DNA of 64,000 nucleotides from Taiwanofungus camphoratus (taxonomy: Eukaryota; Basidiomycota; Agaricomycetes; Polyporales; Taiwanofungaceae). Made by a program: the position numbers and the translations under genes. Positions 26,846 to 38,493 of this stretch are shown piece by piece. The number at the start of each line of letters is the position of its first letter. The stretch's first letter is position 1. The notes under the pieces were generated by a model. The model did not search any database. It saw only the letters and a list, made by a program, of their open reading frames with translations, and was not told the origin of the DNA. The stretch is from the NCBI GenBank assembly GCA_003999685.1, contig CP021224.1, forward strand, positions 310,001-374,000, written 5' to 3'.

Positions 26846-28130
26846 CTAAGATTCAGTAGAGGATGCATCCGCATCGCGCACCGGCACGGCCGCCGCGCTT
26901 GAAAAGCGCACCATCTTGCGGGGCGTGAGCGGCGCCGAGTCCTTGTCATCGTCCGAATTCGTCATGCTGGGGCTCGACATCGATGTGTTACTCTTCCGGC
27001 TCGGCACGCGCAGCAGTCTAGACATGCTCAGTTGGAGGCGCGCGGGGATAAACGGCATAGACGCGCGGGGCGTCGGCGGCGCGTTCGACGTGAGCGTCGA
27101 CCCAGAAAGCGACAGGTCCGATGCGGTGGGCGTGAGCGTCGCGGACGGAGGTGCGCTATGTGGACTTGTGGGCGTGCGCGGCTTTTTGAGGGACGAGCGG
27201 GGAGGGGGCGGGGGGAGCATGGTTGCGGAGGCAGAGCTGCGTCTGCGGCGGAGGCAGGGGGCACCAGCGCCGTCGCCGGCGTCTTCGCGCGGACGGCTGC
27301 GCATGTGCGGAGATGGTGCGGCGCGCACAGGACGCAGGTGCGGCGTACGCGAGACGTGCAGACCCATGGCGATCTGCTCAATTGTCGGGGGTGTGTCTGG
27401 CGCATCGTAAAAGCTGTATGGTGAAGGTATCGGAGGACTGCTTTCTACAGCCGTGGAGTACATGCCGCTATCCTGCACGGCATGCGAATCCGTGTTCGCT
27501 CAAAAATCAGGCTGACAGAATTCGGGAATACTCACAATAGCACCCGTCTCGCGCCTCCTGGATGTGCTGAATGACCTGCGTACGCTGTTCATAATTTTGG
27601 ATGCTGTCGTCCGCGCGCTCGAACTGCTCGCTCCGGGGGTGTCACTGCTCAGCTCAGAGTCTATCCTCCATAGTTCTGCGCGATATGTTGGTCTAGAATC
27701 GCGATTGTAGGAGGGAAAAGAGTCAAAGGACCGTGGAACACCGCGTCCGTCACCTGCAGCAGTGGCAGGCCGTGCCTGTCGGCGTCGAGGTGGTAAAAAG
27801 ATGTCATCCATGAGAGCGTAAGTAGGGTGACTCGAAGGAGTCGTGAATGTTGCTTCGTGGACAGGCTACGGCGTGCTGGTACAAAGGTGGGACAGGGATT
27901 TTAAGGGTAGGGATGTATCGCAAGCAGGAGACAGCGCGGTAGATGACGAGTAATTTCGGATCACAGCAGGCGTACAGAGTGGTCACGCGACAAACCTCAA
28001 AATCCTCATAGCTCGGCCGTACCGACACGTGGTTGTCTTGATGTCGATCAGCCAAATTAGGCAGTCCGTTCGGGACAAAGGTACTCAACCCGGTGTCAAT
28101 GCTTATGAGCGACTTATACGAAGCGTCAGT
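26846..28130 (-). CDS. Ser/Pro-rich protein of unknown function (5' exons incomplete)
   Basis: Three phase-0 exons can be joined: 28130-27996 (DTGLSTFVPNGLPNLADRH), 27865-27536 (HPTYALMDDIFLPPRRRQAR) and 27472-26846. They give 363 codons and end at a stop at 26846. The last exon is rich in Ser, Pro, Arg and Ala, with PPPPPRSSLKKPRTP and SAPLTPRKMVRFSSAA. These TP-R/K sites look like CDK-type phosphorylation sites and the region is probably disordered. GC content is clearly higher than in the neighbours. No ATG lies at the start of the first joined exon, which follows an acceptor CCTAG. Hydrophobic frames at about 28230-28610 (for example PFGFAVLILNVILSM) may be earlier membrane-spanning exons, but I could not join them. 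I recognise no family. Confidence 0.6.
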
Positions 28131-28659
28131 CTAGGACGCGATGTACGCAACCGGTTTCTACAGATGTGACAACAGTATTGTGAGCAAGGTACCCATTTTT
28201 TTAATCAAGGTTACTTCACAAGCCGCGCGATACACGCAAAGTGATACCATTGACGCGGCGGGGGCCCTCATCGATAAGATAACATTCAGGATCAAGACCG
28301 CGAAACCAAAAGGCTGTAGGACTTACAAACGCTCCTCATAAATTCGAATTGAAATCGACAGTGTCCAAGAAATAAAGCCGGAGCAGGACAAAGGAAATAT
28401 GTGGGCACTATTGCTACCTATTTGGATAGCCAACATAGCTCGAAATCTCCCGTCCACACCGAGAACCTCCTGAACCCGATCCGAACAGTACGAAGAGCCG
28501 TGTGACAGACACGGAGAACTGGATAGATGATAAAGATGATGGAACATACACATTTCAACACAGAAAGTGAGGAAGGATGGCCCGGGCTTAATGTCCTATG
28601 GATCATATCTCATGTATGCCATGAGAAGGAACGATGCTCTACGAATTAGAGCGCTACGA

Positions 28660-29943
28660 TCACGTATGGCCAGTCAGTGTGACCCGCGCAAAGTCCCCAA
28701 GCATCTTTAACAAGCTGGGCTCCTGAGAGCTCGGGACCTGGTCGACTCCGCTCAGTCCAATTGTGATATGTCCTCTGCGTGTGCTCACGACGCAGTAATC
28801 ATCACCTTTGTCCTGCGGGGAAGTGGAGAAATCATGACGATCGAGATTCGATGAGGATAGGGCGATCAGGGTCTTGCGACCGGATATGCGCGTGATACGT
28901 GCACGCTGGGCAAAGGCTGGGAGGAGCTTGAAGCCACTACGACCACGCCTGGTGCGGAATGCCACGGTCCCGTCGAAGGCAGGCAGAACAATAATATTTC
29001 CTGACAGAAAAGTGTGAACTGTCTTGTGACAAGCATACTAGTAAGGCAAACACACACCTCTTCTAGTGGAGACGTCAACGTCTACGCATCGGTCTGCCCC
29101 AATTTCGAACTTTGACGGATAGTCAGCTAAGCGTTCATTCGCATTTTCTTTGTCAAGATGATATTATAGACACCTACAAGGTTGATGCTGACATTTCCAT
29201 GGCGGCTAGACGCCATCACTCGGCCCCGCGCCCTGGAAATGGTGTCTTGAGCACGGCTGGCGTCACCCACAATCGCTGCGTCAATCTTGATGGCTCCATG
29301 GCGCGTCCTGAATGCCGCATTGATCTCGGGCGTACGCCCACGGCCCCAGACCCAGCTAATCCCAGTATTAGACCCGGGCACGGTCCCAAAGGCACGCTGA
29401 GTATTGCGAGCATGGTCGTACTCGGCGGAACGAGCTCGCCATTCGGAGTTACGAAGGCCGATGCCGGAGAAGAAGTCGGTAACGACGGAAGATGCAGGAA
29501 GGACAGGATCATGTGCCTGTAAAGGGGTAAGGACGGTCATCAGACACATCTCTCCATTCATTGTATTCATAAAATTTCTACCACATATCTGGTCGATTCG
29601 CAAGAATAGAGAGATATAGTTGAGACGCTGCCGCTTCAGTGATGGGCATACTATCTCAGAATGCACTGGAGTAGCTGTAGATGCGATTACGGGTGGGTTT
29701 ATGGGCACGGTCGGAGGCGCGTCCATAGATTCCTGCGACGGCAGTGCATCCCTGGATGCTTTTCGGTCATGATAGGGTGGCGGTGCGTCTGAATGAAGAG
29801 CCTGACAGTAAAAATGTAAGTCACGGAAGGCTGGAACAAGGCTCAAGATGACATACCATGGCTTGAGATGTGAAAGAAAAATCGGCAAGAGAGCCTTTCT
29901 TATCACGCGGAAAGTTGACGGCGTCGTCGTTCATGACAATCAT
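28660..29943 (-). CDS. DUF7330-like protein, paralog C
   Basis: Five exons (29943-29857, 29801-29652, 29516-29174, 29126-29058, 29000-28660) sum to 990 nt and give 329 residues. Core motifs parallel paralogs A and B: AHDPVLPASSVVTDFF, EYDHARNTQRAFGTVPG, FRTRHGAIKIDAAIVG, SSRHGNVSINL, RCVDVDVSTRRG, NIIVLPAFDGTVAFRTRRG, YCVVSTRRGHITIGLSGVDQ. The N-terminus again has a PPPY motif (DAPPPYHDRK). Two junction phases differ slightly from A and B and exon 4 is longer (69 against 52 nt), so C is the more distant paralog. It nevertheless keeps the 20-bp promoter block seen before A. Function is unknown. Confidence 0.82.
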
Positions 29944-31669
29944 GGTAGATCAAGAAACTTTCGAGCTGTTGGGAGAGGTATGAGTTTGCGTGGCGTTGCC
30001 CGTGAGTAGGACGCTAAAGAAACTGTGAAGATCGGTAGTGGAGTCTTTGCCTCCCTGTTTATTTAATAGGGTAGAGTTCTAATTAGACATAGCGGTGTGT
30101 ACCTGTGACCTCTGCATCCGCACAGCCGCCGCAGGCAGCATGGTCGATCCTGGCGGAACTCATCAGTGACGAAGACGTACTATGATCTATGCTGTGACCG
30201 TAAGCACAACCGATCCGCAAAATCTGGTTGACTTCTGTGGGCTTTCAGTATCTGAAAACACCCCAAGGCAGTCATTCCATCAGAGTTTACCTCTGCCAGT
30301 GACTGAACTGCGTTGCAAAAAGACGAAGGTATCATAAAAACAAGTCGGTTTCGTATTTCTACAGGTTTCAGCAGCACTTTTAGTCAGATTTTCTCAAAGT
30401 CCAGGTTTTCAAGCGAGTAAACTGTGGGACGCGCATGAGTTATGTTCAAAGGCGATGGCAGCCTGGCACCGCCACCGGATCGCTTGTCAGATTTAGATCG
30501 GTGTGCACACATGTTATGTGAGGTCGCGCACCGCTCTATCAAGCGACCCCTTCGAAGTCGTCTTACAATCGACCTATGCGCTCTTTGAATGTGCCATTTG
30601 TTTTAAACACGAAACCATGATGGCGAGAGCGTCTCGTCAAAGCGACGCCGTCTAAAACAAAGTTCGCCGTTTACGCAGCGCCCAGGTCGTATTTTCGGTC
30701 TCACAGCGGAGGGGAGCCTCCATCGCTCTGCCATATTACGGTGACACGGAGTAGTGCATGAAACAGTTCTCCGAGGAACACCTGACTGCAGTACGTACAG
30801 TACCTTGGATACTGCACAGAGGGATATAATGGAAAAATTAGGCGACCTCATTTCTCAAGTGTTATCTTTGGTGCCACATTACCGCAGCATAGCAATCAAG
30901 GCCCTTCGTATGCCGTCCAATCACCCGATGTTGTACACCTTCGGTGTGGCTGATAGAAGCAAACATTAAAGCACCACTGCTTAGCGAAGTCATCAAGACT
31001 TGAACTGAGCCACTGACGGACGGAGCTCGACACGTCACTATTGCAGAGAAGAGTAGTAGTAAACTCTGGTCTCGACAGCTATGCCTTTTCGCCGATCTCA
31101 GCTGGGACGGCTACAAGAACCGATTTAATGTACCGCAGGCGAATGACGACGTGCGTCACAGATAACATGCCGTTCCTACGAATGGCATAGGCCAGTACAA
31201 GAAGCGAGGTCATGACGTGGTTCGGAAAGTGAGATTATTTCTTATAGGTCGTGCTCAAAACATGAGTATACTAGATGCCTTTCGAATCGAATGACCTCCG
31301 GTTTTTAATTAATCAGGAGCGATCTTCAGCAAGATATCCTCATACCGTTGGATTCGCAACAAGATCAAACTTGCTAAACGCACATGTCCTTCACTCATAC
31401 GAACCAGCTACCTCGTCGATAATGTGTTGATGATGATTCATAAAAACATTCAGAGTTTGATCACGAAGCATCGTGTTATCTTCTGAATCGTTTAAATCCC
31501 CGGCTTTCGCTGGTGGTCAAATCAGGAGCATGCACGCTAATTCATTCAACAGACTGAAACTGGCTGCACGTTAAGCGATGTCTATTCAAGAGCAATTGGC
31601 GCTAGACTCAAGGGCATACAGACTTATCAGTCGGAGACTTAGCAACCTAGACTCCGACACACCTCAAAC
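29944..31669. other. Gene-poor region with conserved promoter block
   Basis: The left end is the promoter of paralog C. The rest shows only short frames on both strands, with no domain, tRNA or repeat I can name. The right end is the target site of the MITE. Confidence 0.4.
29997..30016 (-). promoter_or_regulatory. Conserved 20-bp block upstream of DUF7330 gene C
   Basis: Reads TAGCGTCCTACTCACGGGCA in gene orientation, 54 nt before the ATG at 29943, and is identical to 12107-12088 before paralog A. Flanking bases differ between the two genes, which suggests selection or a shared core element. No TATA box follows it here. Confidence 0.5.
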
Positions 31670-32014
31670 TAGTGTTGCGACGAGTCGAGTTCGAGTCAAG
31701 TCGAGTCACAAACTCGACAAAACTCGAAAATCCGAGTTTCTTCGAGGCGAGTTGACTCGCGAGTTAGGGTGAAACCGGGCCGTGCCAGGCAGCCAATAGA
31801 ATCCAAGCACCGAAGGGCAAGAGCTCATGTCCCAGCTCACGTGCTGAGATGGTGCTTATGTAAGAGGCAGCTGGAACAGCAAACTAGCCAATCACTGCGT
31901 GAGATCATGCTTATGTTATCAGAAACACCAACTCGACTCGGATGTCCGAGTTTGTGAACTCGGCACGCGAGTCGAGTCGAGTTCCGAGTTCAACTCGACT
32001 CGACCGCAACACTA
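31670..32014. mobile_element. hAT-type MITE with 8-bp target-site duplication
   Basis: A 345-bp element with inverted ends TAGTGTTGCGACGAGTCGAG (left) and TAGTGTTGCGGTCGAGTCGA (right, reverse complement). It is flanked by perfect 8-bp direct repeats CCTCAAAC at 31662-31669 and 32015-32022. The subterminal 100 bp on each side are packed with ACTCG/CGAGT motifs, as in many hAT elements. There is no coding capacity. The perfect duplication points to a fairly recent insertion. Confidence 0.85.
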
Positions 32015-32296
32015 CCTCAAACGATAAATATATAGCATTCCATACATCCACAGCCAAACCACTCAAGGGATGTACTAAGGACAAGTTCGAGTCAGGAAAT
32101 GTAAAATCAGTATCGGAACAGGGGGGATGCAGTAGTACTTGAACAGCGAATTGAAGAATGAAAGAATTGGAGTCGCAAGCCAGGCAGACTGTTCGCAATT
32201 GACTGGAACGAGAGGGAAAACTACATCAACGTACGGATTCAATCTCAGAGAGAGTGTATATGTGTGTAACAATGTACAACGCAGGAGCACAACCAA

Positions 32297-34005
32297 TCAG
32301 CGAGATACAGCATGATCTTCCTTGTCAATCTGTGCGAAACCGACTGTGATGTTGCAGGTATTGTGGGCCCGAACCGTTTGAAGACCATCCTCGACCAGGA
32401 GTCGTAGGCTCGCTGCTTCGGCAACGGTTACCTTGAAATAGCCTTGCACACGTACTTCGAACAACGTATCGCGAAGACGATGGTTATGCGGAGGTAGCTC
32501 TCCGAGCAACGAGTCGATCGGAGCCCAACTCACTGAATACCAATGCTGACGCGAGGGGAACAGCAGCGAGAGCAGGAAGACCCGTGTATCAACCGAAACC
32601 ATCTGGCACATCAACCTGACACCAAAAAGACCAAGCGGCGACCAAACTATGCGCGCTCGTAGCACCCTGACTCTGCTATTCTCGATTGGCGCATGGTCAA
32701 GCAATGCCATCCCTTCTGCGCTCCCTTGATCCTCCCGTAAGAAGGTAAGATTCTCATTCACGTATGTCTCGATCTGGCCTTGATCTTCCAGCTCGTCATC
32801 ATCGAGTTCAATAGAAGGACCGGGCATTCTGTACGCCTCCATGTCTTCGTCGTCGTCGTCATCATCGTCGTCGTCGTCGCTGACATTATCGTCGTCATTT
32901 TCCTCCTCCATATTGTCATCCTGAGCCTCTCCGTGGGCAATGACCATCCCTTGGCCAATCCCGCCACCTGGCTCATTCACAATATTGTTGTTCACATCAT
33001 GATTGGGCGCCGCATTGACCCCATTCAGATCAGCGACTATCTGACCGTTATGCACAGTTCCCGGTGCTGCATGCGCTGCATGTGCTGCTTGAGCCGCGTG
33101 GGCTGCAAGACGCGCCTCAACAACATCAGCTGTAGGACTTCGTTACAAAAAGGCTCAGAATGAATGCTATGCAACTCACAACCCGGTAAGACCATACTCT
33201 GTTGATACATTAACTCACGAAGCGAAGGGGCTATTCTCCGGAGTAAATCAACAAGGCTCTTCACTTCCGTGTCCTCCCATACTATGACAGCATCGTCCAC
33301 GGCCACGATATCCCTTTCTCCTAAAAGCCACTGCACAAACGGACCGTATCTTGCGAATTCAGTCTCGCCAAGGTGAAGGTACTTCAGCACGAGCGGCTCC
33401 TTACCAGCGAGCTGGCGCCGAGTGTGATTGGCGCGATGCCACGACAAGCGTTCCATACTAAGACCGGCGAGGCGCGGAAATGCTTGCAGGGTGCGCAGCA
33501 TCTGATTGGAATTCCAGAAGTCAACAGCGGAGATGGTGAGCTGGGTGGCCGACCGAAAATGCGAGAGGAGGAATCGGCGCGTTTCAGATGCAATGTCACC
33601 CCAGCTAAGATCGAGTAGTACCAGAACTTCTATATTATTGAACCGTTCGAGGAGGGGCATGGCGCCACTAATCCACGTATGATCTGGTTGGCCATCCACG
33701 CCTAAGCCCGAATCAGCATCCCTACCTTGGTATGCGAAGGGTGTGAGACAGCCGCATATCGTGACTTCACGGACGTAGGGAAGCAGTTTGTCGTCAGTAT
33801 AAATCTCGAGGAAGTGTACAATGTCCGAGCGCGGTTTTAGACGGATACGGCGGAACAGGTGTGTTCGACTGCGATGAAGCCAGGAGCGACTCGTCAGCAT
33901 GCAGGCCTGTAGGTCCGCCTTCGTGTCCCTCCCTTCTGCAACCATATCCACGATCATGTCATATAGCTCTTGCGATAGCTCGGGAGGTCGGGTGGGGTCT
34001 GCCAT
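32297..34005 (-). CDS. F-box protein with acidic linker
   Basis: Two exons (34005-33180 and 33129-32297) sum to 1659 nt and give 552 residues. The N-terminus RPPELSQELYDMIVDMVAEG followed by LQACMLTSRSWLHRSR is a basidiomycete F-box, the Skp1-binding part of an SCF ligase. An LRR-like region follows (NNIEVLVLLDLSW; SATQLTISAVDFWN; PRLAGLSMERLSW). Exon 2 begins with an Ala/His-rich stretch (AAHAAQAAHAAHAAPG), then a long acidic segment with a run of about ten Asp, then a folded-looking C-terminus of about 150 residues without a known domain. The target is unknown. The acidic run is coded by a trinucleotide repeat and may vary in length between strains. Confidence 0.85.
32845..32879. repeat. 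GAC/GAT trinucleotide repeat coding poly-Asp
   Basis: A CGT/CAT triplet run on the plus strand inside exon 2 of the F-box gene codes for about ten consecutive Asp residues. Confidence 0.7.
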
Positions 34006-34810
34006 AGGTCGTGTTCTGGCGTGAGATCACATACTATCAGAATCAGCCTGTAAAACAATTTGCCCACGCACCCATCAATGTTCTTACGCGTTGGAGGAGA
34101 GCCGTTCGGGATATGAGACCCCAGAGATTTATCCTGTCAAAGATCTAGTACCCTTTCCAAATGCCCTTTCCTTGATATGAACGCACTGTACATGGTCGAG
34201 ACGCCATCAAGTTTGGGATAGGTGTTTGACTATCCAGAGACATCGGGGGCAGAAGTAATATATTTCAGAAAGCATAGGAGGTTTTGATAGATGTGCTGTG
34301 GTTTTGATGACGATACGGGCGGAAAGAGAAGAATTCAGAGAATGAAAGAGGGGTATCGAGGTAGGGCTCTCTCGAATGATGTTAACAGCGTGAGCGAACC
34401 TCGACGCTGCGCCCCCCACACTACCCGCAGTACAAAGACTAGGGGGTGGTCTGGAGTGCCGATCTTTCTTAGAGCTAGAGCCCTCGGCTCTGCACGGCTA
34501 TGCCGGTTCTGTGCGTCCTAGTAGAGATCAAAAGATGAAACGAGGATTGAATATCCAGTAAACAGTGACTCCTTATTGAACGTGAGCTCGAGCTCGGCGA
34601 GAGTGAGTAGTCAAGTAGGTCGTGGTAGGCAGGTAGGCACCGGGCGTTACAGTGGTGGAATAAAGGAAGTACTTGCATAAATCTGATATGACACGGCGTC
34701 AGACTCCTTGCTGGGATGCCACCCTGATACTACATGCACCTTATGCTATGGCAAGTTATGTACTGTACAGTGATACGTATTCCTAGGTGTATTACAGACA
34801 TCATCCATTT
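34006..34810. other. Intergenic, F-box promoter side
   Basis: Upstream of the F-box gene and 3' flank of the NmrA-like gene; nothing else recognised. Confidence 0.4.
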
Positions 34811-36089
34811 TTACAGCAACGAGGTGCGTGCTCTGTTGGGGTAACTAGTAGGTGACTTGCCATCCTCAACGTTCTTCAAGAAGGGCCCCCTTCGCCACAC
34901 TTCATCTCCGTAATTGGTCGCCCTCATCCAGCTCTCCAGTGTGTGTCCATTTGGGTTAATCTTTCGGATCCAGTCAAAGTCCCTCTTGACCAGGCTATCG
35001 TGCCACATGGTCCAGTACCGTATGAAAGTCGCCCCCCACACGGTCGAGCCATCACCCTTCGAATTTTCATTGGCGAGCGGCCGGTTCGGATCCTCGAAGT
35101 TCTCTAGCCACTCTTCATATGTTTGGTGGACAATCACCGCCTTTTGTCCTGTAACCTTCCTGAACGTGTCCACCAGATAGTCCCATCCAACCCAGTCACT
35201 GCCGACTTTGAGCTCAACGCCTGAAGTGAGCGCGCGGTTATCGAAAGTATATCGCGCGAAGAAGCCGAGGTCGGATGCTGCGATCATCGGAATGTGACCA
35301 GGGCCAATTGGCGTTGCAAATACAGCTGTACCATCTTCTCGGCGATTCAGTGGTCCAAACATACTCTGATTTGCAAGCGTTGGTGCTCTGTACAGTCGCT
35401 CAATGGAAGACACTCACATGAAATAACATTTCCATGTAAGGCGCCGAGGTTACCACAGTCCAGGACATGTCTGTGTCGCTTACGATTGAGGGCTGAGGTT
35501 GCATCCACTCTGCTACTCGACCTTTTCCATCATAATGCCCGACTTGGTATCTAGGATCCCAGTTTCCTAACTAGAAGCAATTGTATGTTAACGGGGCGCC
35601 CAAGTGATTTATTGTACTCAATGCGACTGACTTACCTTGAGTGCATAATCTAGGTTGCTCCACACATAGTGTTTGACCTTGGAATGTTTGGCAAGCTCGA
35701 AAATTCTGACGCCTGCCCACAATTCTTTCTGTTCGCCCACAGTGAATCCATCCGTATTCACCCACGCGCCATATACACCTTGCAGGGCGGCGGCCACAGA
35801 ATCCTCGTTGTCGAAGAAGCCTATAGCCAGCAATAATCACCGGTTATTGATCAATTAGAACGGCATGGAGCACCGAAGTATTCTGACCTTTCATGCATTC
35901 GACACCCTTCGCTGCCAGTTCCTTCGCTCGTTTACCTTCCGGGTCGCGAGTGAGAGCACGAATTGCATATGGGCTCGGCGAGCCATCTTCACAGGGTTCC
36001 AAGAGCCTGTCGATGACGGCGAGTCCTTGGCACCCTGTTGCGCCAATGACGAGGATCAGTTTCTTCGTAGTGTTTAAACTGGCATACAT
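34811..36089 (-). CDS. NmrA-like NAD(P)-binding protein
   Basis: Four exons (36089-35888, 35820-35636, 35570-35418, 35365-34811) sum to 1095 nt and give 364 residues. The N-terminus KKLILVIGATGCQGLAVIDR is a Rossmann fold with the GxxGxxG motif of atypical short-chain dehydrogenases. VYGAWVNTDGF and KHYVWSNLDYALK match the NmrA/HSCARG group, which bind NAD(P) and act as redox sensors or regulators rather than as plain dehydrogenases. The usual Tyr-Lys catalytic pair is not obvious, as is normal in this group. The C-terminal 130 residues are substrate-domain-like. The ATG at 36089 gives the compact MYASLNTTKKLI start. The role is inferred only from the family. Confidence 0.87.
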
Positions 36090-38493
36090 AGTTGTTTGAA
36101 AGGTATACGAGTTGTGGGTTGCTATTAAATGCTTCCGCTTTTTATGGCGATTGGTGGCGCTCACATTACCCCCCGCCCCGATATATCTTTCGAATCCCGT
36201 AATTGGTGGCATTGTCCCTGACATCCCGGGAATATCACTCAAGAAAAAACGAGGAGGTATCGTGATGCTGATGAATCTATTTCTTTTTTTTCTGATGCTT
36301 GCAGCCAGGGTTGTTCATTTCTTTTAAATACTTCAGTCTGTGAGCACTTTTACACCTTCTCCCAGTTTTTATCATTCTTCCTTAAACTCCAAAAGCGCCA
36401 TACAAGAAGAGTGCCCGGATATATCCATCGTGACAGAACCTAGACAGCGTCCCTCTTGCAGTTGACGTGTCTGGGAGCAAATCAAATGCGTGCACCCAAA
36501 TGTTTCCACTCAGGCTTATCAGCGCCTTCATCACCGTTTCATTCTACACCTTCACAGGAACACGGTCTCACGGCCTAGTCCTCTGATTGATGATTGCCGT
36601 TCTTTCAGAGCCTGTACACGTCCGAGGAATTGAACGTAGTCTGACTACAGTCAGCGTTATGTCAGCTGACAGTCCTGGGAACCAGAATGTTAGTACGACT
36701 GTTACTTTCTAAGAAGCAGACGAAGGTCTTTGTTTGACGCGCTGATCACACCCCTGCTCACACGTAGTTCCGTTTCTACAACACAGGTATACATTGGGCT
36801 CTGAAATTCGCAGTCGGACTACAATTCATTTCTCGGACGTGTAGCAAGATATCACAAGACAGCTTCGGTCACCATAGGCTGTTGAAAATTCTGAAGATGC
36901 TACAAGAAGGCTCTAATAAAAGTATCTATAGTCTCGGAACGTAGATGCATACCACGCTTTCCGACATTCCTGGACCACGGACAGATTCCACAAATCGAAT
37001 AGCATTTTGTACTTGTACGTATACCCGCTTGTTCCAGATCTGATATTACGTTGAATCCTGATGTTGGCGCCCTCAATTGTACTTTCCTATCACAGGGCCG
37101 TTGTGAAGGAGCGATCTTTCCGGACGGTAGCAGGAAAGCTAATGAGTATTGATGCGCAATGTCGCGTGGCTGTCCAGGTTCTTGATGGCTCCCATACCTA
37201 ACTACTGACAGGCTCTCGAACGGATTGGGATGGGGATGTCTCTCACTGGCTGACATCCAGGCACGACTCTTGTTTCGCCAAAGCTGCAGTGACCCGTCTT
37301 TTTGATGTCTTGTCAAACGAGAAGATTTTCGAATGGTTGATATGGGCTGGCACGAAGTTTGTGTTGATGATAGGTATACAACGAACCAGACTGGCTGAAC
37401 AGGTATCCAAAAGTGTGGGAAACACTGGTGATATGAGAGTCAATAATTAGGATATGATTTACATTTGCCCTCCACACTGATCTTGTCAAGGCTTGTATAA
37501 AATTCATAACACCATTGCCATCAACTTGAGACGGGCAAAAGATCAACAAGCCCCAAATTTTGTCAACGGATGCGATATCTGATTGATTTCTTTTACCGAT
37601 GGCGGTTCCCTCACCAAGTCCCATTGTCGCTTCGTTCTCGAAGCAGCTACGAGAAGCACGAATTGTGGCCCAGCGCTATCGGAAATTATGCTCAATCAAA
37701 GGACAAGGACAAGGACACAACGATGGTGTGTACGGTAATCACACTTGATATACGACCATCCTGGATATTGTTTCGTGCCTTGTGGAGGAGATTCAAAGCA
37801 AAAAACACAATGTCAGACTCACTGCTTTACCAAGTATCATGTGCTAGCGGAAGGTGCCACGTTCTTTGTTTGTCCATAGTATTAACCCTCGTTGATTAGA
37901 CACTATCAAAATCCATCCATTGGGGTACGTGTGTCATCTCCGATGTTCAAGAAGCCTGCTTGAAACGTGAAACATATACACACGGCGCTGTGTTAGACGC
38001 ATGGCTTCGTCTCGGAATCTCCTTGAAATTCAATTTTAATATTCAAGTTGGGGTGAATTCACGCTTCCTTCGTCAGAATTCTGATGGCGGGGCTCTCGAG
38101 AACAAGTACAAAGTACTGAAGAATGTCAAAGGCGGCATTGAAGGTGGCTGAGCACCGAGAAATAAAAAAGGATGACCGAATTTTGTTAGTTGGTCGGCCA
38201 TGAAGACTTTTTGGATGTTATTGGACTATTTGAAGAGTCAAAATCAGATTGTAGAGAATACACAAGATTAACTGCGAGTCCGACAAACTGTTCATCGTAG
38301 CATATGTACAACGATATGCATTCGTGGGCATTGATGGTTGCTTTGTCACTTTGAATGCTGCTAGAGGCTAGCAGCATATCCTGACACAACCTGACTTAGC
38401 AGAAGACTATCCACTAGTAGCATACAGGCTTGTAGGCGCTTGTTGGGCCTCGAACCGCGCGTCGGTTTGGCACTGTTCGCTTCTTTCCAAATA
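36090..38493. other. Gene-poor AT-rich region
   Basis: 2.4 kb without a supported gene. Frames at 36900-37620 (minus) and 37570-37899 (plus) have no splice or domain support. Confidence 0.4.

Noticed and set aside
26916-27424. Overlapping Arg/Gly/Cys-rich plus-strand frames
   Set aside because: Produced by the very GC-rich antisense strand of the Ser/Pro-rich gene.
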